Origin: Acidobacteria bacterium 5-1
GTDB taxonomy: Bacteria > Acidobacteriota > Blastocatellia > Pyrinomonadales > Pyrinomonadaceae
Direction of reading: 5' to 3'
DNA length: 50,354 bases
Assembly: GCA_002050455.1 (NCBI GenBank)
Contig: MWZA01000169.1
Location: forward strand, 1 to 50,354
Numbering within the stretch: position 1 is the first letter of the stretch; each line of letters begins with the position of its first letter. The position numbers and the translations under genes are program-made. Below are positions 39,603 to 49,768 of the stretch, piece after piece. Below the pieces are notes generated by a model, which saw only the letters and a program-made list of their open reading frames with translations, was not told the DNA's origin and made no database searches.

Positions 39603-40067
39603 ATGTCAGAACAAGAATCGAAACAAAAAAACTCTGATAACGAAAATTCGGAATCCGAACAAGCAGCCGAAAATCAGAAGAACGGCGAGGAACAAGAAAT
39701 TCCGCTTCTTGAATGGATTGCGGCAGGCATTGGCTTGATATTAGTTGTCGGAGCAATTGGTTTTATGCTCTATCAGGCGATAACTTCAAAATTCGCGCCG
39801 CCAATTATTAAAATAACAATTGAATCGGTAGTTTCCACCGATACAGGTTATCTGGTTATTTTTGAAGCACAAAACACGGGCGAAGAAACCGCTTCCAATG
39901 TTGCGATTGAAGGCGAAATCAAAAACGGAGACGAAAGCGTGGAGAAAAGCGACGTTACGATTGATTATGTTCCTTCCTGCTCTAAAAGAAAAAGCGGATT
40001 ATATTTTACAAAAAATCCGCAGCAGTTTGATTTGCAAATCCGCGCCAAAGGCTACGAAGAACCTTAA
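39603..40067 (+). CDS. TIGR02588-like single-TM protein
   Basis: LLEWIAAGIGLILVVGAIGFMLYQAI, GYLVIFEAQNTGEETASNVAIEGEI; adjacent to TIGR02587-like gene. Confidence 0.72.
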   Translation: MSEQESKQKNSDNENSESEQAAENQKNGEEQEIPLLEWIAAGIGLILVVGAIGFMLYQAITSKFAPPIIKITIESVVSTDTGYLVIFEAQNTGEETASNVAIEGEIKNGDESVEKSDVTIDYVPSCSKRKSGLYFTKNPQQFDLQIRAKGYEEP

Positions 40068-40223
40068 ATGAATATTACAAAACGGCAATTCTCTCCGCTT
40101 GATTAACCGGAGCGGATTTCAGCCAAATGCGAGCCAACTTCGGAATAGATGACAGATAAAAGATGGTAATTATGCAAATATTTTTTTGACAAGCAAGTTA
40201 TTTTTACAAAATTTGCTTTCCGG

Positions 40224-41672
40224 CTATCTTCGTGGCACGTCTTCGCCAACCGTCCAGACCACAACCGAACTCGAAAGACCTAAACCTGAAAGCCGTCCCG
40301 CCATCATCACGATTGTTTCGCCCTTTTCGACCACATCTGCTTTGAGCAAAGTTTTTTCACCTTCTTTGAGCATTCCTTCGGTAGTTTTTGAATCTTCGTG
40401 GCAAAGCGGTTCAACGCCCCAAATTAAAGATAATTGATTTCGGACATCTTTGGTTGAAGTCAGCGCAAAGGTTTGCAGACCGGAACGAATTGACGACAAT
40501 CGCCGCGCCATCACACCTGATTCGGTAAAAACTGCGACTTTATCCGTCAGCATTTCCCGCGCACACATCGCGGCGGCTTTGCACAATGCTTGCGAAGTTC
40601 TGCCCGTCGGTTCTTCCGAAAATTTGACGGGACGTTTTAATTTCGTGGTTTTGACCGTTTCCGCCGAATCAATAATTCGTTTCATCGTCGCCACGGCTGC
40701 GACCGGATATTTTCCCGCCGCCGTTTCCGCCGAGAGCATAACGGCATCCGTGCCGTCCCAAACGGCGTTGGCAACGTCGGACGCTTCGGCGCGGGTCGGA
40801 CGCGGATTGTCAACCATTGATTGCAGCATCTGAGTTGCCGTAATCACAAATTTATCGTTCAAAACCGATTTTTCAATGATTTGTTTTTGATAGACAGGAA
40901 CGAGTTCGGGGCTGGTTTCCACGCCCAAATCGCCGCGGGCGACCATCAAACCGTCGGTTGCTTTGATAATTTCATCCAGATTTTCAATCGCTTCCGCCTT
41001 TTCGATTTTCGCCACCAGAAGCGGTCTGCCCATCTTGCGTTTGTTCAACTTTTTGATTAAATCTTTGACTTCCGTACAGTCTTCCGCCCGCCGCACAAAT
41101 GACAGCGCAATGTAGTCAACATCCTGCATTATCGCCCATTCCAAATCTTCGCGGTCTTTTTTGGTTAGCGAGGGAATCGGCAGTTTTGTGTTCGGCAGAT
41201 TGATACCTTTACGTTCAGACAAAATTCCGCCGTTGACAACGAGCGTGATGACATCGGTTTTCGTAACCTTTTTAACCTTTAATTCAATCGCGCCGTCGTC
41301 CAGCAAAATTCTTGCGCCTTTTTCAACAAGTTTCGGCAATTCCTTAAAATTGGTCGAAACTTCCGTTATATTTCCGCTGATATCGCGCGAGGTAATGGTG
41401 AAATCGGCACCGGTTTCCAACGCTACGGGCGTGGCGTTTTGCAATAATCCGGTTCGGATTTTTGGTCCCGATAAATCAACCAGAACCGCTAACGGTTTAT
41501 CCAATTTTTCCGCCGTGCGTCGCGCAATTTCCATTGTTGCGATGTGTTCGTCGCGCGTTCCGTGTGACATATTTATCCGCACGGCGTTGAGTCCGGCTTT
41601 GATAAGTTGTTCGATAACTTCAGACGTTTTTGAAGCAGGTCCGAGTGTGGCTAAAATTTTTGCTCGACGCAT
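40224..41672 (-). CDS. pyk: Pyruvate kinase
   Basis: RRAKILATLGPAS, DGLMVARGDLGVE, TRAEASDVANAVWDGTDAVMLSAETAAGKYP. Confidence 0.96.
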   Translation of the reverse strand: MRRAKILATLGPASKTSEVIEQLIKAGLNAVRINMSHGTRDEHIATMEIARRTAEKLDKPLAVLVDLSGPKIRTGLLQNATPVALETGADFTITSRDISGNITEVSTNFKELPKLVEKGARILLDDGAIELKVKKVTKTDVITLVVNGGILSERKGINLPNTKLPIPSLTKKDREDLEWAIMQDVDYIALSFVRRAEDCTEVKDLIKKLNKRKMGRPLLVAKIEKAEAIENLDEIIKATDGLMVARGDLGVETSPELVPVYQKQIIEKSVLNDKFVITATQMLQSMVDNPRPTRAEASDVANAVWDGTDAVMLSAETAAGKYPVAAVATMKRIIDSAETVKTTKLKRPVKFSEEPTGRTSQALCKAAAMCAREMLTDKVAVFTESGVMARRLSSIRSGLQTFALTSTKDVRNQLSLIWGVEPLCHEDSKTTEGMLKEGEKTLLKADVVEKGETIVMMAGRLSGLGLSSSVVVWTVGEDVPRR

Positions 41673-41709
41673 ATATGTGTAATTTTATATTTTTTAAGAG
41701 AAGAAAATG

Positions 41710-42633
41710 TTACAACTTATCAGATTTATTTCTCAAATCAACAATTTCGATTTCATTGAAATTAACTTTCCCTTCTTTCGGCAAAGCGTTGTCGGCATAA
41801 ACTGTCCATTTTATTTCCAAACCGTTTTTGCTAAGTTCCGCAAAATCTTCTTTGAGCGGGATTTTCCAGCTCATTGACATATTTCTCAAAAGCGGAAAAT
41901 TCGCCTTAAAATTTTCGTCGCCGAATTCCTGATTGAGATTAAACAAACGATGCCGATAATACCTTCCGCCGTCTTTGACATTGATTTTGTTTTTAATATC
42001 GTGCAAAACCGCCACGGGAACATCCAAAAGACAGGCGACGTATTGCGCGAAAGCCGAGCCGACGTTACGGGCTTGAACAATTAAATTATAAAAAATCTGA
42101 TTTTCCAAAGCTGTTATCTCAATCAAAAAAGTTAAAACAGTATTCGGCGTTTGCTCACGGAAAATCACATCGCGGACTTCGTAATCTTCCATCGGCACGG
42201 ATTGAAAATTAAAGCGTTTGTAATAACGGTGGTCTGAGGCTTGATGCGCCGTGTTGCTTTGCGGAATTTCGACGACGTAGACAACATCATTTTCGCCGGA
42301 ACTCAAATTAACCGAATAAATAACAATGCCGTCAATGCGCGGGCGAATCGCATTGATTATTTGCTCAACCCACTCGCGCGGAAATCTGGCGCGGTCAACC
42401 GGCGTTATTTTTTCCGGCAAATGGCGTTTGTCCGGCTCGGAATACTCGCTGATGCCGTAAATTAAAATCCCGCCTGCCGCGTTTGCCATTGCTGAGACAT
42501 CTTTTGTGATTTCCTTTTTTTTGTAATCGGTTTTCTCAAGTGCTTCGGCGGATTTGTATTCAAGCGTCAGGCTTTCTTCAATCTCGCCGGTGATAAAGTT
42601 TTGAATTTTAGCTTCGTTCCAATTTTTCGCCAT
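41710..42633 (-). CDS. AlbA_2/Schlafen-like ATP-binding domain protein
   Basis: ITGEIEESLTLEYKSAEAL, VSAMANAAGGILIYGISE. Confidence 0.8.
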   Translation of the reverse strand: MAKNWNEAKIQNFITGEIEESLTLEYKSAEALEKTDYKKKEITKDVSAMANAAGGILIYGISEYSEPDKRHLPEKITPVDRARFPREWVEQIINAIRPRIDGIVIYSVNLSSGENDVVYVVEIPQSNTAHQASDHRYYKRFNFQSVPMEDYEVRDVIFREQTPNTVLTFLIEITALENQIFYNLIVQARNVGSAFAQYVACLLDVPVAVLHDIKNKINVKDGGRYYRHRLFNLNQEFGDENFKANFPLLRNMSMSWKIPLKEDFAELSKNGLEIKWTVYADNALPKEGKVNFNEIEIVDLRNKSDKL

Positions 42634-42701
42634 CTCTGCTAATCATTTATTTGAAGGCTTGTGCAAATTAAAGTTGTCTGTATTTCAAAGTTTGATTTTC
42701 C

Positions 42702-42787
42702 TGCAAAGGCGCAAAGGCGCAAAGAAAGAAAAAATAAACTTAAAAGGCGTGCTTTAGCTTTCCTTTGCGGCTTTGCGGCTTTGCGGG
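42702..42787. repeat. Intergenic hairpin repeat (CAAAGGCG family)
   Basis: gcaaaggcgcaaaggcgcaaag ... cctttgcggctttgcggctttgcg. Confidence 0.75.
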
Positions 42788-42840
42788 AAAGATTTTTGGC
42801 GTTATGCACGCGCCTTCATTTATTTTAATAATTTTAGATT

Positions 42841-44799
42841 CTACTCTTCTATTTCACACAATTGTTTAAGTTTCCGCAAATAATTCATTACCGTCGCCAC
42901 AAAAGTCGAATGCGACCAGGTCAGCGGCGATACAGAAACAGCTTCGCCCGTCGACGGATTGACTTGCTCTGCCAGAACGCCCGACGGCAGAGCGTTTTTC
43001 GCCGCCCACTCCAAAATCTCAATCACGCCCGTTAAATCTTCCCGTGTTTTGGCAACCGCAATTCGGTAATCAGCCAGCCAAAATGTGCAGACAAACCAAG
43101 CATTGCCCGTAACTTCTTTGGAAACCTGCATATAATCATCGTTTTCAAAACGCGCCACGCCGCCGATTTCCGTATCAATCCAAAGTTTTTTCTCAATCGC
43201 CCGCATCGTGTTTCTGACAAGTTCGTCTTCGGCGCAAAAAACTCCGAAATAAAACGTGCCGAACAAGGAAGCGTCAACGGTTGTGTCGGCATCAAAAAGT
43301 TCGTCGCCGTGAAACTGCAAACAGCGCAGAAATCTGCCAAGTTCTTCGCTGTAAAGATACTCGCGCATCGCCGCGACAATTTCATCGGCAGCCGTTTCAT
43401 ATTTTTCGGCGCGTTCGTGTTCGGCAAACATCCGCGCAAAATTTGCCGCCGCGCGAAGTCCGCCGACAACCGTCGCACAAGTAAATGTATGAATACCGCG
43501 CTGATTTTCCCACAAATTCCACGACGGAAGCGGCAGTTTTAGATTTTCATCGCGGAACGCGCACATAAATTCCGCCGCTTTGACAATCAGCGAGCGATAA
43601 AAACGACGGACAAATTCGATTTCACGAAATTGGTCGTAATGTTCCCACAAAGCCCAGATGACCAACGCGGTTTCGTCTTCCTGAATCGGCACGAGCCGCT
43701 TTTGCGCCCAAACGTCCCACGCCGCGTGCCAGCCCGAAGCCACCGTGCCGTCGGAATTATATTTTTGCAGAAAATAACCGTCGTCGTGAATAATTTTCGC
43801 GCACAGCTCGAAAAAATTGCGCGTCAGAAACGGATAACCGGCGAGGTCGAGCGCATTGGCGACAAATGCGCCGTCGCGTGTCCACAGATAACTGTAATGG
43901 TCGGTTGCTCTATCGGTAACGTCTGAATCATTGGCGGCTAAAATCGCGCCGCCCGCGTCAACCTGCGTGCGGATTATAAGCAGCGAACGCTTAAAAAGAT
44001 TTATCACTTCGGGCGATAAATCGGCAAAATCCATCTCGTTTTTATTGACCCAAACGCGCCAGTAATTCTCCGTGTAATTTAAATATGTTTGGGGCATTTG
44101 TTCATGAACGTGATTATTAAGTTTAATGATTTCATCGTGCGAAAATCCGGCGCAAATCCAATAAAAAAACTCTTTCGTTTCCTGCGCTTTGAGATTCAGA
44201 TAAATTCCGATGGTCGAATCAACCGAGCCTTCCGTTATTGCGCCGCCTTTGAGTTCGCCGTCTTCAGCATCGCGCCAAGTTCCTTCCGCGTCGCGGAAAG
44301 CCTTTCTGCCCGTCGAAAAAACGTCGAAATGCGGCGCGGTATTGATTAAAAAGTAACGATGTTTTTTGTAATGAACAAGCGCAAGGCTTTCCGGGTCGTA
44401 AAAGGCGGTGTCGCCGAATTTATTTTCGTAGATGCGAAAATCGTGATGCAGAAAAACGCGGATTTCTCTTTGGTAATCGCGTAAATTTGCAACACGAACG
44501 CGCCGCAAAAAGATATTTTCGTGGCTGGCAACCGTGTCGTTGCAAACGATTTCAATGCCGAGCGTTTCGTTGGTTAGCCGAACGTCGGTTACGAGCGTTT
44601 CCGGCAAATAACAAAGTTTCCGTTTCCAATCATCCGAAAAAATCCACGAAAACTCGCCGTCCGCCCAAATACCGAACCGAAACGGAAAACCTTCCGTGTG
44701 ATTTTCCTGCCCGACGTGCGGAAAATAAACGTCGCGGATTTGGTATTTATCGTCAAAAGTTACGAGCAATGAGCCGTTTCCGACGGGAATATCACGCAT
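42841..44799 (-). CDS. Glycoside hydrolase family 15-like protein
   Basis: GNGSLLVTFDDKYQIRDVYFPHVGQENH, YSYLWTRDGAFVANALDLAGY, LTWSHSTFVATVMNYL. Confidence 0.88.
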   Translation of the reverse strand: MRDIPVGNGSLLVTFDDKYQIRDVYFPHVGQENHTEGFPFRFGIWADGEFSWIFSDDWKRKLCYLPETLVTDVRLTNETLGIEIVCNDTVASHENIFLRRVRVANLRDYQREIRVFLHHDFRIYENKFGDTAFYDPESLALVHYKKHRYFLINTAPHFDVFSTGRKAFRDAEGTWRDAEDGELKGGAITEGSVDSTIGIYLNLKAQETKEFFYWICAGFSHDEIIKLNNHVHEQMPQTYLNYTENYWRVWVNKNEMDFADLSPEVINLFKRSLLIIRTQVDAGGAILAANDSDVTDRATDHYSYLWTRDGAFVANALDLAGYPFLTRNFFELCAKIIHDDGYFLQKYNSDGTVASGWHAAWDVWAQKRLVPIQEDETALVIWALWEHYDQFREIEFVRRFYRSLIVKAAEFMCAFRDENLKLPLPSWNLWENQRGIHTFTCATVVGGLRAAANFARMFAEHERAEKYETAADEIVAAMREYLYSEELGRFLRCLQFHGDELFDADTTVDASLFGTFYFGVFCAEDELVRNTMRAIEKKLWIDTEIGGVARFENDDYMQVSKEVTGNAWFVCTFWLADYRIAVAKTREDLTGVIEILEWAAKNALPSGVLAEQVNPSTGEAVSVSPLTWSHSTFVATVMNYLRKLKQLCEIEE

Positions 44800-44804
44800 A
44801 ATGT

Positions 44805-45209
44805 TTAGATTGTGAGAATATTTTTGACAAGATTCGGAGCGACTTTATCAAGCCGATTGTCGTTTGTCCAAAATTCGTCGCAGTTATGATAAACGGCGGC
44901 AAGATGCAAAGCGTCGGGTGTTTTTAAGCCTGTGAAATCAGCGCGAAGTTTTGCCGCTTTGTCGAAAACCTTGCTTGGCATAGCGAGAATTTTTTGCGCG
45001 TTGAAAAATGCTTGATAAAGTTTTTGCAGTTGGAAATCTTTTGTTCTGAGCGGTATCACCAAGCATTCGAGACGAGCCAAAGGCGAATAACAAAAATCGG
45101 CTGACGGCGAAGCGTTCATTAAGGTTTCAATTCGACTTGAATAAATCAGATGCTTTTCGACAATGTAGATAATGATGCAGGCATCGAGATAAATTCTGCT
45201 CATTCCCAA
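44805..45209 (-). CDS. PIN-domain VapC-like toxin
   Basis: IYLDACIIIYIVE, TGLKTPDALHLAAVYHNCDEFWTNDNRL. Confidence 0.85.
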   Translation of the reverse strand: MGMSRIYLDACIIIYIVEKHLIYSSRIETLMNASPSADFCYSPLARLECLVIPLRTKDFQLQKLYQAFFNAQKILAMPSKVFDKAAKLRADFTGLKTPDALHLAAVYHNCDEFWTNDNRLDKVAPNLVKNILTI

Positions 45210-45448
45210 GAATTCCTCGCTTCATTGATTTGCGCTTCGATTTCTTCCGCCGAATAGCTTTTTCGATTGGCAAATTCAGGACTTTTGAGCAATTCCAAAA
45301 CTTCCCGCGCATTGCCTTCGACTTTCTGCGCTCCGTTTGTTTCTTCGAGCAAAGTAACAATTGCCCGCGCTTTTCGCGTTACGCGCAAAGGCTCAAGCAA
45401 TCTGACACTGCCGTCAACATCAATTTCCGCTTCGACTGTTTGCAGCAT
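45200..45448 (-). CDS. VapB-like antitoxin
   Basis: VEAEIDVDGSVRLLEPLRV; overlaps the VapC-like gene start. Confidence 0.7.
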   Translation of the reverse strand: MLQTVEAEIDVDGSVRLLEPLRVTRKARAIVTLLEETNGAQKVEGNAREVLELLKSPEFANRKSYSAEEIEAQINEARNSWE

Positions 45449-45499
45449 ATTTTTCTTCTCCAAAACACTTCAATTATAGCACGAAATAAACCGTCGTTA

Positions 45500-45675
45500 T
45501 TATTTCAAATCCGCAATCCAAATGTTGCCCGTCGTTTCGGCATATTCAAAAGCGATTTGATTTCCCAAAGGCAACCACGTCGGATAGCGAACCTAAGAAT
45601 TTAACTTCGCGTAATTCGTCAATTGTTTTTGTTGTTTGTGTTGAGCGCGAAACCCGATAGAGATTCCAAACGCCG
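45500..45675 (-). pseudogene. C-terminal remnant of a TolB/WD40-like beta-propeller protein
   Basis: NGVWNLYRVS / QLTNYAKLNS*VRYPTWLPLGNQIAFEYAETTGNIWIADLK* across frames. Confidence 0.6.
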
Positions 45676-48372
45676 TTACGGAATACCGACGCGCCTAACC
45701 AATTCATGATAGCGCGGGTCGCCGCGCAGCGGATCAAGGCGCGGGTCCACTTGAAGATAAGCCATCCACAGCTCTCGCTCCTGATATGATTTTTCCAGAT
45801 ATTCAAACGCTTTATCCTTATCCCCTATCTGGGCATTTATACACGCGCCAGAAAAAGAATGAGCCGTGCTGTATTCATAATACCTTTTGGCATGCTCGCG
45901 CAAAACTCCCTGCCAACCCGATGTTTGATATGCGGTCTTAAAAAGCTGTCTGGTTTTTTCGTCTGTTTTCGCTAATGTTTGAAATCTCATGAGCCGTTCA
46001 AACGCTTCCGAGTTATTGCCCTGCATTTCTAATCCCCCAACATACCAAAAGATGCCGACGGCGCCATTCGGATTCATGGCAGCGAGTCTTTCTAATTGCT
46101 GGTCAGCCTCGTCATAGCGGCGGGCATAAGTCAAAACAATCTTATATATCGCTTGATGATAATACGCTGCTGGGTCGAGGTCGATGGCGGTCTTAATTTC
46201 CGTAATCGCCTCGTCAAAACGTCCGCCCGGACCCATCAGAAAACGCGCATAAATATTATGTGCCTGCGGAGAATCGGGCTTTAACTCGATGGCGCGTTTA
46301 CACGACGCTTCCGCCCCGGCAAAATCATATTCGTAATACATTTTGTTTTCGCATAACACGCTATACGCTTCTGACAAATTCTGATCCAGCTCCAGCGCCT
46401 TATTGATTGCATCCATCGATTGTTGGTGCTCCTCGTGGACGTTAGTAGCTCTGCTCCCAAAATTGGAAAATGAGCGGTGGGCGTGAGCCTTGCCCGCCCA
46501 CGCCCGCGCATAATTCGGATCAAGCCGGATAGCTTGCTCAAAAGCCTCCACCGCCTTCCGTGAATCCGTTGTGGTTCTCTTGTCATTTAAATAAATCCCT
46601 TGCAGATAGAGCCGATACGCTTCTTCGTTGGTCGTCCCGCGCTTTGCCGTCGCACCGCTCGACGTGCTGCCGAATCGCGCCGACAATTTGTTTCCGACTT
46701 CGCCCGCGATTGCGTCCTGCATCGCAAAAACATTCGCCGCATCCTTCTCAGTTGTATAAGTTTCTTCTATCTGACCGCTCGCCACATTAATAAGCTGTGA
46801 TGTAACGCGGATTTTCCCGCCCGCCAATTGATAATTCGACGCGAGAACGTAATCAACCTGCTGCTCCTGCCCGGCGGCAAGCGAGTCTTGATTGATGTCC
46901 GCATATTTGCGCGTCGCGCTCAAAGGTCGAACAATGAAACCTTTTATCGAACCGAGTTTGAGAATCAATGAATCGGCAATCCCGATTTCGTAAATCTCGT
47001 CGCGGTTCGCCGCGCCGATTGGTTTAAGCGGCAAAACAGCGATTGATTTTTTGCCGCCGCCCATCGCGGGTTTCGCTCCGGCGTAAAAATAATAAGCGAG
47101 AGCGATTACGCCGCCGAGCAAGACAATCGAAACAATCGCGGCGAGCGATTTACGCCGTTTGATTTGCCGCGAAAAACTGTATTGCGTCTCGTTGGTTTGA
47201 ACGTTCGCGCCGCCGGTCGCGGCGCGTAAAATTTCAGTCGCGCCTGCGTCCGACGCGCCGGAACGCGCTAGTTTTTCGTCCGCTTTCAGATTTTCACGCA
47301 AATCCTTTAAATCCGTGAGAACGTCCTTCATCGTTTGATAACGCTCGTCCTTGTTTTTGCGAAGCGTTTTCGAGACGATGCGCTGCATTTCGTTCGGCAC
47401 GTCTTCTGAAAAGCGCGAAAGCGGATGCGGTTCGGAATTTATCAAATTGGCGAAACTCTCCGACACCGAATCGCCCGCAAACGGCGTTCTGCCCGCAAGC
47501 ATTTCATAAATCAACACGCCGAGACTGAAAATATCTGTCCGCTCGTCAACCCGCTCGCCCTTCGCTTGTTCGGGCGACATATAGTTGACCGTCCCCAGAA
47601 TCACGCCTTGTGCCGTTTCGTTTTGTTTGACGGTTGATTGTTCCAAGCCGAGAATGGATTTGTTTTTTTGCTCGACGAGCTTTGCCAATCCAAAATCCAG
47701 AATCTTCACATAACCGTCGGGGCGAATCATTATATTTTCGGGCTTGATGTCGCGGTGAACCAGATGCGCTTCGTGCGCCGTGCAGAGTGCGCCTGCGATT
47801 TGAATCGAGATGTCCAAAACTTCCGACAGTTTCAAAGGTTTTTCCTTGAAAGTCTCGCGCACGGTTTTGCCTTTGATAAATTCGCTGACAATGTAATGCG
47901 CTCCGTCCGATTCGCCGATTTCATAAATAACCAAAATGTTCGGATGATTTAACGACGATGCGGCTTTTGCTTCCTGAATAAAACGATTGAGATTCGATTC
48001 GTCCCGACTGAATTTTTCGTTGAGGATTTTGACGGCGACTTGGCGGTCGAGTTTTTTGTCTTCAGCAAGATAAACCTCGCCCATTCCGCCTTCGCCAATG
48101 AGTGCAATAATTTTATAACGGTCAAGCCATTGTCCGATTTCGAGTTTGTTTTCCGCTGCGACCATCATTTCCGCGACTTCGCCGATTGGCGCTTGCTGCA
48201 TAAAGTGGTCGTCATCCGCGTTTTCAAACGATGCCAGCAAAATTTCGACTTCACGGCGCAGACCGGCATCGTCAGCGCAGGCATCGGCTAAAAACACTTC
48301 GCGCTCGTCGGGCGCGTGTTCGAGTGCCGATTGAAAAACCTGTTTTACCTGTTGCCATTTTTTGCCTGTCAT
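45676..48372 (-). CDS. Ser/Thr protein kinase with TM segment, TolB-N-like domain and TPR repeats
   Basis: IGEGGMGEVYLAEDKKLDRQVAVK, HRDIKPENIMI, ILDFGLAKL, TPR motifs. Confidence 0.93.
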   Translation of the reverse strand: MTGKKWQQVKQVFQSALEHAPDEREVFLADACADDAGLRREVEILLASFENADDDHFMQQAPIGEVAEMMVAAENKLEIGQWLDRYKIIALIGEGGMGEVYLAEDKKLDRQVAVKILNEKFSRDESNLNRFIQEAKAASSLNHPNILVIYEIGESDGAHYIVSEFIKGKTVRETFKEKPLKLSEVLDISIQIAGALCTAHEAHLVHRDIKPENIMIRPDGYVKILDFGLAKLVEQKNKSILGLEQSTVKQNETAQGVILGTVNYMSPEQAKGERVDERTDIFSLGVLIYEMLAGRTPFAGDSVSESFANLINSEPHPLSRFSEDVPNEMQRIVSKTLRKNKDERYQTMKDVLTDLKDLRENLKADEKLARSGASDAGATEILRAATGGANVQTNETQYSFSRQIKRRKSLAAIVSIVLLGGVIALAYYFYAGAKPAMGGGKKSIAVLPLKPIGAANRDEIYEIGIADSLILKLGSIKGFIVRPLSATRKYADINQDSLAAGQEQQVDYVLASNYQLAGGKIRVTSQLINVASGQIEETYTTEKDAANVFAMQDAIAGEVGNKLSARFGSTSSGATAKRGTTNEEAYRLYLQGIYLNDKRTTTDSRKAVEAFEQAIRLDPNYARAWAGKAHAHRSFSNFGSRATNVHEEHQQSMDAINKALELDQNLSEAYSVLCENKMYYEYDFAGAEASCKRAIELKPDSPQAHNIYARFLMGPGGRFDEAITEIKTAIDLDPAAYYHQAIYKIVLTYARRYDEADQQLERLAAMNPNGAVGIFWYVGGLEMQGNNSEAFERLMRFQTLAKTDEKTRQLFKTAYQTSGWQGVLREHAKRYYEYSTAHSFSGACINAQIGDKDKAFEYLEKSYQERELWMAYLQVDPRLDPLRGDPRYHELVRRVGIP

Positions 48373-48446
48373 CCTTTTAGGTTTCAGATTTTAAGCCGAT
48401 TTGAAATTTGAAAGTTAATACTGTTCATCTCGTCAATTCAAAACTT

Positions 48447-49768
48447 TCATTGCCGAAGACCGACGCGCTTGACCAATTCATCAAATCGCGGGTCGTCGCG
48501 CAACGGGTCGAGGCGCGGGTCAACCAGTGCGCCGGGACGAATTTTACGGTTTTCAAAACGCTTGTTCAGCAATTCAAATGCTTTATCCTTTTCGCCCAAC
48601 GCGGCGTAATACGTCGTCAGATTATCCCACGATAAATCAAATTGTTGGCTTTCATCGGTTATCGTTCGCAAGAATCCTTGCCAACCGCCTTTGGCAAAAC
48701 TTTCGCGTAATAAAGCCGCCTTTTGCGGTTCGCCGTTTAGTTCCTGATATTTAGCCTGTTCTTCGACCGCTTCGGCATAATTGCCTTTCATCCAATAAGC
48801 GAGAGAGAAATTGTAATGCACCGACGGATAAGTGGCATCAAGTTCGACCGTTTTCTTCAACTGTGCGATTGCCTCGTCGTATCTTCGCATAATAAAATAT
48901 ATCATGCCGTATTCACGATTGATGATGAGTGAGAACGGCTCAATTTCCAGTGCCCGCCTTTGCATTGCTAAAGCCTCTTCATACTTTTTCTGCGAACCCA
49001 ATAAATTGCGGTAATAATGATATGTCATCGCGTAGTTCGGATTAAGTTCGATGGCGCGTTGATACTCGCGCTCCGCTCCATCGTCATCGCCGTCCTGAAA
49101 CAAGACTAGTCCGAGAGCAGTGTGCGCTTCGCCTAACTCCGGGTCGAGCGATAAGGCTTTCAGCACGGCATCTTTCGCTTTCGGCTTTGTTTCGCTCAAC
49201 GGCGCGATGCGATAACTTTCAAATGCCAGATAGTTTTCGGCAATTCCGGCATAACCGAGCGCGTAATTCGGGTCAACCGCGACCGACTGCTGAAAATAGT
49301 CAAGTGCTTTCTGCATATCCGACTTCGTGCGTTTGTTCAAATGGAAACGCCCTTTCAGATAAAGCTGATAGGCTTCCGGGTTTGTCGTGGAGTTCTTCGC
49401 CAGACGTTGCTCGTCCGCGCCTGAGAATTTCACCCGCAGTTTGTTTGAAACATCGCGGGCAATCTCGCTTTGCAATGAAACAAGGTCGATAGTTTTGCGG
49501 TTGTATTGCTCGCTCCAAATCACGTTTTCTGTCTGCGCGTCAACCAATTCCAGACTCAATGTTAATTGCTCGCCGCGCTGGACGACGCGCCCGTTAACAA
49601 TCGCCTGCACGTTTAGCTCTTTGCCGACGGTTTGCGGATTTGTTTCCTTACCTTTGTAACGAAAAACGGTTGAACGCGCCTTGACATTCAGATTCGGCAA
49701 TTGCGACAAACTGCCAATCAGCGTTTCGGTCATTCCGTCCGACAGATACTCGATGTCCGCATTACCGC
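48447..49768 (-). CDS. C-terminal (TolB-N-like + TPR) part of a second Ser/Thr kinase gene
   Basis: GNADIEYLSDGMTETLIGSLSQLPNLNVKARSTVFRYKGKE plus TPRs; the ORF-track N-terminus (MPMMRSNSLG...) is antisense read of kinase sequence. Confidence 0.8.

Noticed and set aside
41710-42633. AlbA_2/Schlafen-like protein as an anti-phage system
   Set aside because: Single gene without defence-type neighbours; such domains are common and often of unknown role
44805-45448. VapBC-like pair as a novel defence system
   Set aside because: Standard PIN toxin/antitoxin organisation; nothing unusual visible
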